Below are positions 54,994-63,480 of a DNA stretch of 64,000 bases, one piece after another; positions within the stretch are counted from its first letter, which is position 1, and every line of letters starts with the position of its first letter. Below the pieces are notes generated by a model. It did not search any database. It saw nothing but the letters and a program-made list of their open reading frames with translations, and had not been told where the DNA came from. This DNA comes from Planctomycetaceae bacterium (GTDB lineage Bacteria; Planctomycetota; Planctomycetia; Pirellulales; Pirellulaceae): positions 1-64,000 of the forward strand of contig JAHEBQ010000012.1 of NCBI GenBank assembly GCA_024642205.1, read 5' to 3'. The position numbers were made by a program, and so were the translations under genes.

Positions 54994-56316
54994 ATGAAAC
55001 TCTTTCGCCCAACGATCTGGAAAATCGGCATCAAGAGCCTGTCATTACACCCGATGCGCAGTGGCCTGACCGTACTGGGTATCTTCATCGGAATCGCCAG
55101 CGTCGTCTGGTTGCTGGCGATCGGCGAAGGGATCAGTCAAAAGGTCCAGGAACAAATCGAAGAACTGGGCACCAATAATATCATCCTGCGCAGCGTGAAA
55201 CCTGTCACGGAGGAACTCTCCCAGGATTCAATGGCGATTTACGGGATCACCCGCGACGATTTTGATGTTCTCGCCAACACAATCCCCACGATCGATCAGG
55301 CGTTACGAATTCGGGACGCCAGCCGCGAACTGTACTATGGCGAAACCGATCGGGCGATTCACTTCATTGGTTGTACTCCCGAATATGATGACGTGATGAA
55401 GCTCGAACTCATGGAGGGACGCTTCATCGAGGCCGCTGACATTCTCAATGACGACAACGTTTGTGTGTTGTCCTACGAGGTTGCCAAGTCCTTGCGGCCG
55501 CTGGATTCGTGTCTCGACATTGTGATCCTGATCCGCAGTACGCCATACCGCGTGATCGGCGTGATGAAACCGCGCGGGATGATGGCGGCGATCGGAAGTT
55601 CGCTTGAAGCCCAGGATTTTACCGATGACGTCTACGCACCGCTCACGACATTCTGGCGGCGGATCGGTGATTGGACGATGGAACGCAGTTCAGGGTCTCG
55701 CATCAATCAGGTCATTCAAATCAGCCAAGTCACGTTTCGTGTCAAGGAAATGAAAGACGTGATGAAAACATCCCAGGCGATCAACGCGGTCATGGACGCC
55801 CGGCACGATGAGGACGATTTCGCCATCGTAACGCCCTTGGAATTGCTTGAACAAGCCCGCACGACGCGGCTGATGTTCATGGCGTTCATGGGTTTGATCG
55901 CCGCCATCTCGCTGATAGTGGGTGGTATCGGAATCATGAATATCATGCTCGCAACGGTAACCGAACGGACACGTGAAATCGGGATTCGCCGCGCACTGGG
56001 TGCGAATCGTGGTGACATCATTCGTCAGTTTCTGGTCGAAACAGTCGTGCTTTCGACCGTCGGAGGATTCACCGGGATTATCGGTGGCCTGGCTTGTCCG
56101 TGGTTCGTCATCTGGGTCCGCGAGTTTATCACGATTTGGTTTCCTTCAACGATTCAGAACCTGCCCGACTCCGTACGCGACATGACACCCATCATCGTGC
56201 CGATGTCCATCCCGTTCGCTTTTGGAATCGCGTTGGCGATCGGTTTGATCTTTGGAACCTACCCGGCTATGAGAGCGGCCAAGCTTGACCCCATCGAGGC
56301 CCTGCGTCACGAATAA
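54994..56316 (+). CDS. MacB/FtsX-like ABC transporter permease
   Basis: This 440-residue permease has an N-terminal transmembrane helix (RSGLTVLGIFIGIASVVWLLAIGEGI), a large periplasmic MacB-PCD domain (about 55-290) and three C-terminal helices of the FtsX family (near 305-330, 355-385, 400-430). The signature TERTREIGIRRALGANRGDIIRQFLVET marks the coupling helix. It lacks the ATPase domain found in MacB, so a separate ATPase must act with it, but none is beside it here. The preferred start ATG 54994 gives a standard N-terminus; a GTG at 54946 is in frame upstream. Confidence 0.92.
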   Translation: MKLFRPTIWKIGIKSLSLHPMRSGLTVLGIFIGIASVVWLLAIGEGISQKVQEQIEELGTNNIILRSVKPVTEELSQDSMAIYGITRDDFDVLANTIPTIDQALRIRDASRELYYGETDRAIHFIGCTPEYDDVMKLELMEGRFIEAADILNDDNVCVLSYEVAKSLRPLDSCLDIVILIRSTPYRVIGVMKPRGMMAAIGSSLEAQDFTDDVYAPLTTFWRRIGDWTMERSSGSRINQVIQISQVTFRVKEMKDVMKTSQAINAVMDARHDEDDFAIVTPLELLEQARTTRLMFMAFMGLIAAISLIVGGIGIMNIMLATVTERTREIGIRRALGANRGDIIRQFLVETVVLSTVGGFTGIIGGLACPWFVIWVREFITIWFPSTIQNLPDSVRDMTPIIVPMSIPFAFGIALAIGLIFGTYPAMRAAKLDPIEALRHE

Positions 56317-56564
56317 ACCCCGTTGGCGGTCTGCCGTTCCACGGCCAGGACACCACACATTGCACCTGGCTCGATCAAATCGCATCGAATTCGGCAGACG
56401 CGGATGGAAGTCCGGAAGTTGCAGTTGCGGCTCGATGTCGTCACAATCATGTGTGTGATTTTGAGCTTCCGCTGGTGATTCGTATTTCAAGACACGCCAT
56501 TGGAGACCTTTGAAGTTCTTGATCCCCCAACGACATCCGCTTCCCATCCATTGGAGCCTGACCA

Positions 56565-57671
56565 GTGAGCCAACCGACACGTCGCAATTTCCTGACAACA
56601 ACGACAGCTGCTGCGGCGCTTGCCGCCCCAATATCCCTTTCAGGGGCTCCCGCCGTATTCACCTCCCGGCGAACACTACCCACACACCAGGACGACGTCG
56701 TGACCGGGGCAGGGGACTACCAATACAAAGTCGATCACCAGTTCTGCCAACTTCCGGACAAATACCACTGGCAAACGACGCACAATGTCGCGGTTGATTC
56801 GGATAATAACCTGTACGTGATCCATGAAGGCCGCGCCAACCTGAAAGACCATCCCTCGATCTTCGTGTTTGGCCCCGACGGAAAATTTATCCGTGCGTTT
56901 GGATGCCAATACCAGGGGGGTGGACACGGCATCGAGGTTCGGAAAGAAGGAAATGAGGAATTTCTATATGTCGCGGCTTATCAACAAGTCAAGTGTTTTG
57001 CCAAAATGACGCTGGACGGCGAAACGGTCTGGTACCAAAAAGCCCCCATGGAATCCGGGGTGTACGATGATGGCGAGGACACGTCCACCAAATCGAACTG
57101 GACCCGCAAGGGATTCCTGCCTACCAATTTTGCCTTTCTCGATGACGGAGGATTTCTCCTGGCCGATGGATATGGAAGCCATTGTATTCACCAGTTTGAC
57201 CAGCACGCAAAATGGGTCAAAGTGTTCGGCGGGACAGGGGAGGGAGAAGGCAAATTCAACCTCTGCCACGGCCTCTGGATTGACAATCGCGAGGGTCGCG
57301 AACGGTCGATCATTGTCACCGACCGCAGCCATAATACGTTGCAGTACCTGACCATGGACGGGCAGTACATCGAGACCATGACAGACTACGGGTTACCGGC
57401 AAACATCGACATTCGGGGCAACCTCATGATGATTCCTGAACTCAAAGCGCGAATTACGTTGCTGAACGAGAAAAACGAAATTGTGGCGCGGCTGGGAGAA
57501 GCCGTCGAACGACTCAATTCAATCAAGGATCTGCGCACAAAACCCGACCAGTGGATCGCAGGCCAATTTGTTCATCCACATGATGCCTGCTTTGATAGCG
57601 AAGGAAACATTTTCGTCGCCGAATGGGTTCACACGGGACGCATCACCAAGTTGACTCGGGTCGATGTGTGA
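56565..57671 (+). CDS. Tat-exported six-bladed beta-propeller protein (NHL-like)
   Basis: This 368-residue protein begins at a GTG, with GGAG eight bases before it. It starts with a twin-arginine signal (PTRRNFLTTTTAAAALAAP). The mature part is built of repeated blades, with GPDGKFIRAFG, NVAVDSDNNLYVIHEG, FLDDGGFLLADGYGSHCIHQFD and HPHDACFDSEGNIFVAEWVHTGRITKL; the last two are typical of NHL/SMP-30 or peptidylglycine alpha-amidating-lyase propellers. His and Asp residues at blade entrances could bind a metal. It may be a hydrolase or lyase; the reaction is unknown. It lies about 250 bases after the MacB-like permease. Confidence 0.85.
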   Translation: MSQPTRRNFLTTTTAAAALAAPISLSGAPAVFTSRRTLPTHQDDVVTGAGDYQYKVDHQFCQLPDKYHWQTTHNVAVDSDNNLYVIHEGRANLKDHPSIFVFGPDGKFIRAFGCQYQGGGHGIEVRKEGNEEFLYVAAYQQVKCFAKMTLDGETVWYQKAPMESGVYDDGEDTSTKSNWTRKGFLPTNFAFLDDGGFLLADGYGSHCIHQFDQHAKWVKVFGGTGEGEGKFNLCHGLWIDNREGRERSIIVTDRSHNTLQYLTMDGQYIETMTDYGLPANIDIRGNLMMIPELKARITLLNEKNEIVARLGEAVERLNSIKDLRTKPDQWIAGQFVHPHDACFDSEGNIFVAEWVHTGRITKLTRVDV

Positions 57672-58218
57672 TGCTTCAGATCCAGAAGGCCTTTTGAAAC
57701 CTGATCCGTCAGCGGTAGCTTCGAGCCAGCGTCACAGAATTGGACACTCTGCTGGTCGTGTTGGCCCGAAGCCAACGCCCAATGGGACTTACTTTAGCAG
57801 GAATGGGGCGATGACAATCTGCCCCTGGCGTAAGCCTGTTTCTATTCCGTACCGTATCGACCCGTTCAAAAAATGCCTGGTTTTGACACGTCTTGTGTGA
57901 TTGGTTCCTTTGTTGACAAACCTGAATTCCACCGAAAGTGACTTGTGTCGTTCGTCCATCTTTTTCGGATCGACCTCCATAGCCAAGTCAGTTCGTCGCT
58001 TTTCTGTTCAAAACGGATCAACAAATCCTGTTTCCGTTCATGCCTGGAATCAACCGCGGCGGATTCGTTTTGGCTATTCCGATTGGATCTTCCTGCCCGA
58101 CGAAGCCCGGACGTAGCAAATCCGGTCCCGGTAACCATTCGATCGTTGCGTGGGGTTCTGTAACCAAACCACCTGCGGTGGAAGTGAGCTTACCGTGGGG
58201 AGAAACAATTTCCAGCTC
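57672..58218. other. Spacer with no gene recognised
   Basis: About 545 bases between convergent genes. Small overlapping frames on both strands have no support. No hairpin-T-run was recognised. Confidence 0.4.
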
Positions 58219-58665
58219 TTAACCACTTCTGGCAACCAGCACCGTGCCGATGGTGATCAGAATCACTCCCAGGATTGCCGATGTTGTAAGTTTCTCTTGA
58301 AGGAAAATCGCAGCGATGATGACGACCATCACGACGCTCAATTTGTCGATCGATGCGACCTGGCCAGCTTTTCCAAGATCCAGGGCACGAAAGTAACAGA
58401 TCCATGATGCCCCGGTTGCGATTCCGGAAAGCACCAGGAATGTCACGGTTCTTCTGGAAAGCGTTTTTAGAGACTCGAATTGGCCGCTGAGCACCAACAT
58501 GGTGAAAACCAATACGAGGATCACGACCGTCCGGACGAAGGTGGCCACGTCCGGGGGAACATCTTTGACACCGAGTTTCGCAAACACCGCCGTTAACGCT
58601 GCGGCGAATGCGGAGAGAACAGCCCAGAATTGCCAACTGGATAACATCGATAGCCACATGTTCAT
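58219..58665 (-). CDS. EamA-family half-size transporter
   Basis: This 148-residue protein has five hydrophobic segments and is one EamA/DMT repeat (about 10-145), half the length of the usual ten-helix DMT transporter. The pattern AVLSAFAAALTAVFAKLGVKDVPP, FVRTVVILVLVFTMLVLSG, TGASWICYFRALDLGKAGQVASIDKLSVVMVV and ILGVILITIGTVLVA matches EamA half transporters, which dimerise. Substrate unknown. AAGGAAA lies about five bases before ATG 58665. An upstream frame of 29 codons is not used. Confidence 0.85.
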   Translation of the reverse strand: MNMWLSMLSSWQFWAVLSAFAAALTAVFAKLGVKDVPPDVATFVRTVVILVLVFTMLVLSGQFESLKTLSRRTVTFLVLSGIATGASWICYFRALDLGKAGQVASIDKLSVVMVVIIAAIFLQEKLTTSAILGVILITIGTVLVARSG

Positions 58666-58790
58666 GACGTTTCCTTTCCGATTCTGACTCGGCCAACCAC
58701 GTCCCGGGCTGGGGCGATTCGCTTCAAGGAAACGGGAGGGATGGCAACACAAAGTCGAAGGGCAATCCTATTTCGCGCGGCACATCTTGC

Positions 58791-59670
58791 CTAGTTGAGA
58801 GGGGTGGCCGCCGTGACCAGATGCCACTCCCGTTTTGCGATTTCAGGTGCCAACACTAAGGGGTGAATTCGGCGATGCCCGTCGACTCCCCAGGCCGCAT
58901 CAATCACCGTACCGGTGATCTCCTGACCCTGATCGAGATCGGAAGCCTGAATCTGAAGTTGAATCGGCGACAGTTCACCCATGTTGAGCACCGCCGAGTG
59001 CATTCCATCGGTGTTGAACGCGAATTCTACATCGGGATATTTTTCGTTCAATGCTCTCCACAGCTCGGAAACCATATTCAGAAATGCTCTTCCTGCCAAT
59101 GGTTTGAGCGAGCAAAAGCGTCGCTGGCCGCGTTATTGGGCATTAAGGCAGCTTGCAATCCAATAAATCACCGATGTTGGAAACCAGGATCTGCAGGCCG
59201 CTGTCCGGTTTTTCACAAATACCATCCTTCGCAAATGCTGGATCGGGTACGAGCGTTGGCGTCTGCGATTTCACAACGAGCTCCTGAGCCTGCTGGATTG
59301 TCGCGTACAAGTCAATGTTCGTTCCGGTCAAGTTGACTGGAACCGGATCACCATCAGCCTTGATCAGTCCCACTTCTGGGTTGAGTTTGCTGGAAACAAG
59401 CTGGAGAATTGTCGCCAGGCGGGCTGAGGCGATCCGCAACCCGGCTTCGGCTGGTGCGGTTTGAGTTGCCGCTTGATGGCAATCAAGGCTACCCGGCTGT
59501 TGTCCGGCGACGTCCCCTTGCCAGCTCGCATGAATGCATCGGTCAGCCGGACGACTTCCTGCGATTCCGTCCAATCGGTTCCAGGAGTCGACGAGCCGAA
59601 AGCGGTTTAAAAATTGAATCGGCCATCGAAAAATCCTCGAACACTCGTGGTGGGCCGTCTGAGCCGCCAT
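58791..59670 (-). pseudogene. Decayed RND efflux-pump permease fragments
   Basis: Three frames on the minus strand together recall a planctomycete-type RND permease. One ends SGLQILVSNIGDLLD. A short frame then continues MPNNAASDAFARSNHW and stops. A third frame carries EKYPDVEFAFNTDGMHSAVLNMGELSPIQLQIQASDL and then shifts near VDGIAEF. These pieces follow the order of the RND periplasmic domain but in shifted frames, so the gene is broken at least twice. The first 100 codons of the leading frame do not fit this reading and may be a separate remnant. None of the pieces should make a working pump. Confidence 0.45.
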
Positions 59671-60373
59671 TCAACGACGCGTTTTGTATTCCGTCGACAT
59701 TCCAGTTATCTACTTCGGCATCTCTATTGTCGACTGTTTCCTGACTTAACCTCGATGCTCGTCCAGACGGTTTGGAAGACAGTTTCGTGGTGTTCTTGAT
59801 AATCCGTCAGTTCGATTCCAATACACTGGCTGCTCGGCATTCTGGCATGCTCAAAAACAGGGTATTCAACCCTAAGACAAGGATTCGTGTGTCGAACACA
59901 ACATGAACCTTCAACTCGCGTTAGATGGCCGCGCAGCAGGAATCCGATTTTGGATACAAAGGGATCATCGCCATAAATTCCAGATCCTGAATGTCCTGTC
60001 TTTCTGCGCTGGTACATTGAAACAGACAAAAACAACCGAGATAACCCGAACAACCGGAAAGGTGGATCAAACGGAACTGGGGCTGATTTCCAGGGCGTCT
60101 TTGGTTTCAGACAGATTTCCTGCGGTTGTGCCCGCGACGAGAGACACAGAATGCTCGCCATCGGTTGATTATCCAAGGCCATCGAACCCGCGAATGGTCC
60201 CCCTTGGGAATGTCGACGGTCCACCGATGTTTTTCCCTGGTCCCGTTAGCACTGAGCGAGAGATCCTTCTGGAGCAAGGATTGGCAAAGGGTACGCGATG
60301 AAGCTCAATAAATGAGTTTCCAACAACAATCCGGGACAGCCAATTCACCTGCCGCCATCCGGGTTGCCCAAAC
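59671..60373. other. Spacer with no gene recognised
   Basis: About 700 bases next to the decayed pump remains, with overlapping frames without support. It may hold more decayed sequence. Confidence 0.35.
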
Positions 60374-61135
60374 TCAATACATCTCCCCAAATTCGTCGCC
60401 GCCATCGCCGTAGCTTTCGTCGCCATACTTTTCGCGCGGCGCTGCCTGATCTCCATCAAGTCCCAACGCGGTTCGCAGTTGCAGGAACTGCTGGCAGTAG
60501 TCGTCGGAGGTAGAGTGAATGTGTTCGGCTTCGGTGATGAATTTCATCACCTGGTTTTCGGTGACATTGTGGGATTCAAGCGTAAATTCATAGGGTTCCA
60601 GAGGGCTGCCGTAAACGATCAGCAACTTGTGCTCCTCGAATTGGATTTCCTGTGGCGTATTGGGGTTCAACACCGCGATACCCGTACAACCATCATTCAA
60701 TAACAGGTCTTCATAATCCCAGAGAATACTCGTAAGAACCGGCATATCAATATGTTCACGGTAAAGATCGATATGCCCACCTTCAGCTTTCGCGTGACTG
60801 GATTCCAGTACAACGTCGACAACCGAACCGAGTCGCTGGATCAACTGCATGAACAGCGGAAACAGCTTTTCCCTTGAGGCAGCGGCCATGATGACAGGAA
60901 CTTTGGCTTTCGATTCTTCGTCGACATAAACATCGTGACGATAGCCTTGGCAAGGCTTGACCTTCAAGTCCATTGCCGGGCGAACCGCTTCAGTAAGTTG
61001 AAACGTGTCGTACCGGTTAACCTTCAAGTGGGCAGCCAACTGCTCATCCGTGACTTTGTCAAAGCTGTTAAAGTCCTGAGGAACATTCGTGGCGTTGTCG
61101 AATACTTCTTGAAAAAAGCGGTTCAAATAACTCAT
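60374..61135 (-). CDS. Conserved protein of unknown function (acidic tail)
   Basis: This 253-residue soluble protein is of a family I know only as conserved in planctomycetes. It has no signal peptide, a TFQLTEAVRPAMDLKVKPCQGYRHDVYVD start region, VIMAAASREKLFPLFMQLIQRLGSVVDVVLESSH, GHIDLYREHIDMPVLTSILWDYEDLLLNDGCTGIAVLN, and an acidic Gly/Tyr/Asp tail. The alternating hydrophobic strands and helices suggest an alpha/beta fold. No catalytic motif is recognised. It is a single gene between spacers. Confidence 0.75.
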   Translation of the reverse strand: MSYLNRFFQEVFDNATNVPQDFNSFDKVTDEQLAAHLKVNRYDTFQLTEAVRPAMDLKVKPCQGYRHDVYVDEESKAKVPVIMAAASREKLFPLFMQLIQRLGSVVDVVLESSHAKAEGGHIDLYREHIDMPVLTSILWDYEDLLLNDGCTGIAVLNPNTPQEIQFEEHKLLIVYGSPLEPYEFTLESHNVTENQVMKFITEAEHIHSTSDDYCQQFLQLRTALGLDGDQAAPREKYGDESYGDGGDEFGEMY

Positions 61136-61485
61136 GATTCGTCTCGGGTCCAGTTACGAACCTGGGGCAGCCCAAATGGCTGGCGGTTTCCCAGTCCGAT
61201 AAGAGAACCTAGGTCAGGAAAACCGTCCTTTTCTTTTGGTCCTGGTTCAAACCGTTTTTTTCGAATTTGCCTACCTGCAAAATCGTTAAAACTGGTCGAC
61301 GGGTACCTTGGCGTGTCCTCAGAACGATGCGCCACCGGGTCCGGCGAAAACCGCAATCCACCCACGAAACCAACCTTGATTCTTGACCGAAAACAGGTCG
61401 TGTCTATGATCGATCTCACTTTCACCTTCAATGCCGGAAAAACTGACCCATGAACCCGCCTGACGCCTATCCGGAGGACCAATGG
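61136..61485. other. Divergent intergenic region
   Basis: About 350 bases between the unknown-function gene (minus) and the acetyltransferase (plus). Promoters of both should be here; none was recognised clearly. An in-frame ATG at 61450 is not the preferred acetyltransferase start. Confidence 0.4.
61473..61477 (+). promoter_or_regulatory. Ribosome-binding site deciding the acetyltransferase start
   Basis: GGAGG lies eight bases before ATG 61486. It favours this start over an in-frame ATG at 61450. Confidence 0.7.
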
Positions 61486-62046
61486 ATGTCGATGCCGGAA
61501 TCACAGGTTCCGACGACGCTTTTGACTCAACGACTGGTGATGCGACCGTTTGAAAATTCCGATGCCGAGCTAGTTGAAATCCTGTTGAACGACAAAGAGA
61601 TCGCCTCCAACTCACGGTCGATTGATTATCCCTATCCGGCCGGCGACGCGCTCAAGTGGATTGCGCGTCATCAAATCATGTGGAACAACGGTGATTCCTA
61701 CAACTTTGCGATTCGCTTGAATGCATCGGATCAACTCATCGGTTCCATTGGATTGGACGCCAACAAGCTTGATCACAGTGCCGAGCTTGGCTACTGGCTG
61801 GGCCGCGAGTTCTGGAATTGCGGGTTTTGTACAGAAGCTGCCAAACGAGTCGTTGAATTTGGTTTCGAAACGATTGGACTGCACCGGATTACGTCCCACC
61901 ATTTTGCGCGCAATCCTGCTTCGGGCCGCGTCCTGGAAAAAGCTGGGATGACAAAAGAAGGACGTTTGCGCAGCCACGTAAGAAAGTGGGGTGTTTTCGA
62001 AGACGTAGTCTTGTACGGGATGCTGGCCAGCGACCCAAGGCCGTGA
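61486..62046 (+). CDS. GNAT N-acetyltransferase, RimJ/RimL type
   Basis: This 186-residue acetyltransferase has the RimJ/RimL-type N-terminus (LLTQRLVMRPFENSDAELV), a central AIRLNASDQLIGSIGLD strand, AELGYWLGREFWNCGFCTEAAKRVVEFGF with the acetyl-CoA loop region, and LHRITSHHFARNPASGRVLEKAGMTKEGRL as the C-terminal signature. It moves an acetyl group from acetyl-CoA to an amine, perhaps a ribosomal protein or small molecule. The start was chosen by the GGAGG. It precedes the ubiquitin-like operon by about 205 bases in the same direction; nothing shows that it is part of it. Confidence 0.9.
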   Translation: MSMPESQVPTTLLTQRLVMRPFENSDAELVEILLNDKEIASNSRSIDYPYPAGDALKWIARHQIMWNNGDSYNFAIRLNASDQLIGSIGLDANKLDHSAELGYWLGREFWNCGFCTEAAKRVVEFGFETIGLHRITSHHFARNPASGRVLEKAGMTKEGRLRSHVRKWGVFEDVVLYGMLASDPRP

Positions 62047-62252
62047 CCTGAAAAATTCACACTTTTCGGCCTGGAATCGGGTTGCGATTCCGTTTCAGAA
62101 CGTGTCCGACAAACCGAAAACCCCGGGGGAAACAAATTTTCGGAAAAACCGCCAATAATTTTTGTTGTGGGCCGAACAAGACCAGAGTGGGTTTCGGGTA
62201 GAATGTAAACGAGCGTCGAGAATGGCGCAAAGTCAGGCGAAAAAGGGAAATC

Positions 62253-62540
62253 ATGTCGGAAACAATGGAACAACAAGGCACCCAGGTCACTTTTCTTGAC
62301 CAAACGGGAGCCAAAAGCGTTGAAGCAGTGGTTGCTGACACCGTGACTGTTCGGCGAATCCTTCCAAATATCATTACGAAAATGAACTTGCCCATGGTGG
62401 GTCCGGACGGACAGCCAATGAGCTACAGTCTTGACCACAAAGAAGGCGGAAGGCGACTTCATGAAAATGAGACCTTGGTTGGCGCTAATGTCGCGCCAGG
62501 GGATCATTTGATTGTCTATCCAGAAATTGTCGCGGGTTAG
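62253..62540 (+). CDS. Ubiquitin-like beta-grasp protein (YukD/EsaB-like)
   Basis: This 95-residue protein is the first gene of a Ubl-E2-E1 set. The layout is that of a beta-grasp ubiquitin-like fold: a beta hairpin (TQVTFLDQTGAKSVEAVVA), a helix (VRRILPNIITKMN), a YSLDHKEGGRRLHENETLVG block matching the YukD/EsaB consensus and a final strand GDHLIVYPEIV ending in AG. The last residue is Gly, so the C-terminus is ready for adenylation without processing; ubiquitin itself ends in GG. It has no Lys-rich surface. GGGA lies four bases before the ATG, and a TAGAAT-type -10 is seen at 62199-62204 with no matching -35. The modified target is unknown. Confidence 0.85.
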   Translation: MSETMEQQGTQVTFLDQTGAKSVEAVVADTVTVRRILPNIITKMNLPMVGPDGQPMSYSLDHKEGGRRLHENETLVGANVAPGDHLIVYPEIVAG

Positions 62541-62694
62541 TTTGCGAAGCTACGAATCAAGTGATTTAATGTTTTGTCGAGATCGTTGATCTTGTCAGCA
62601 TCCGGATGCGGCGTTTTCGTTTCCGCTCGGGCCATTCGCCATCGAACTGTTGACGTTAATTCACGTTGATTCGCAAGGAATATTCAGGACCGAT

Positions 62695-63348
62695 ATGCGT
62701 AAGTCTCCGCGTGACCGAAGGTTGAATTCCGATTATCAATCCGTGCAGATCCTGAGCGGCGAGAGTACAATTTTTTCGTTTCAAGGACACGGGGATCCTC
62801 CCCAGAAATATCGGCTGATTTTCAAAGGTGCAGGTTTTCAGCGGCACCGAAGCGGCGCAATCAGCGTTTCCAATCATCATGAAGTCCTCGTCGAACTGGG
62901 AGCCGCCTATCCTCGGATGGTTCCCAATCTTGCCTGGCAATCCCCGATCTTCCATCCCAACATTTCCAATAACGGCGTTGTTTGCCTGGGCGGTTATGGA
63001 ACGCACTGGGTTCCCAGCCTGACCCTCAGTGAGATGTGTACGATGCTCTGGGACATGATTCGATACAAGAATTTTGACAGCGATAGTCCCTACAATCGCG
63101 AGGCGGCGTTGTGGGCGAGATCCCAAACTGATTTCGTGTTCCCGATCGACAAGCGTTCAATTCGTGACCGAATCAGCGGTGGACATCCCGGTGCAGTACG
63201 CCAACCGGAAGTGCGCGTAACGCGCGTGGCAGGTGTCACGGATTCGAACCAGGTTTCCAGGATTACAGACGACGGCATTGAAATCATCGAAACCGGAATC
63301 GAGATCGTACAGCGACCTCCCAATGACGGTATCGTGTTTCTGGACTGA
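62695..63348 (+). CDS. Ubiquitin-conjugating enzyme E2-like protein with C-terminal extension
   Basis: This 217-residue protein has a UBC fold in its first 145 residues. After the YP...P block (AAYPRMVPNLAWQSPIFHPNI) come HPN at 87-89, the catalytic Cys97 in GVVCLGGYG, and Trp105 in WVPSLTL. The N89-to-C97 and C97-to-W105 spacings are both eight, the same as in human UBCH5-type E2s. The helix with SDSPYNREAALWARSQ follows. About 70 further residues are rich in Val, Arg, Asp and Ile and have no known fold. AGGA lies five bases before ATG 62695; a TTG at 62650 is in frame. It should take the Ubl from the E1 downstream and pass it on; no E3 is seen. Confidence 0.93.
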   Translation: MRKSPRDRRLNSDYQSVQILSGESTIFSFQGHGDPPQKYRLIFKGAGFQRHRSGAISVSNHHEVLVELGAAYPRMVPNLAWQSPIFHPNISNNGVVCLGGYGTHWVPSLTLSEMCTMLWDMIRYKNFDSDSPYNREAALWARSQTDFVFPIDKRSIRDRISGGHPGAVRQPEVRVTRVAGVTDSNQVSRITDDGIEIIETGIEIVQRPPNDGIVFLD

Positions 63349-63351
63349 CCG

Positions 63352-63480
63352 ATGTTTGCAGGAAGGACTGGCCCAGCCTGTCAATTCACCAAATCCACGT
63401 GCAAGCCAGCCCGTTACATCCCGTACCTTCAGCCGTTCGAATTCGAAGCAACTAACCTCACCATCGCGAGTCGGATTTGA
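63352..63480 (+). CDS. Possible 42-residue small protein between E2 and E1
   Basis: An ATG three bases after the E2 stop opens a 42-codon frame that ends at TGA 63478-63480. This TGA overlaps the TTG start of the E1 frame, so the three frames would be coupled. The product has two Cys and aromatic, Pro-rich sequence, with no recognised motif and no strong ribosome-binding site. It may be a real small component or only an open spacer. Conservation would decide. Confidence 0.25.
   Translation: MFAGRTGPACQFTKSTCKPARYIPYLQPFEFEATNLTIASRI

Noticed and set aside
62047..62252. Acetyltransferase as part of the Ubl operon
   Set aside because: It is co-directional, but the gap of about 205 bases and a separate -10-like element before the Ubl gene argue against a single transcript.
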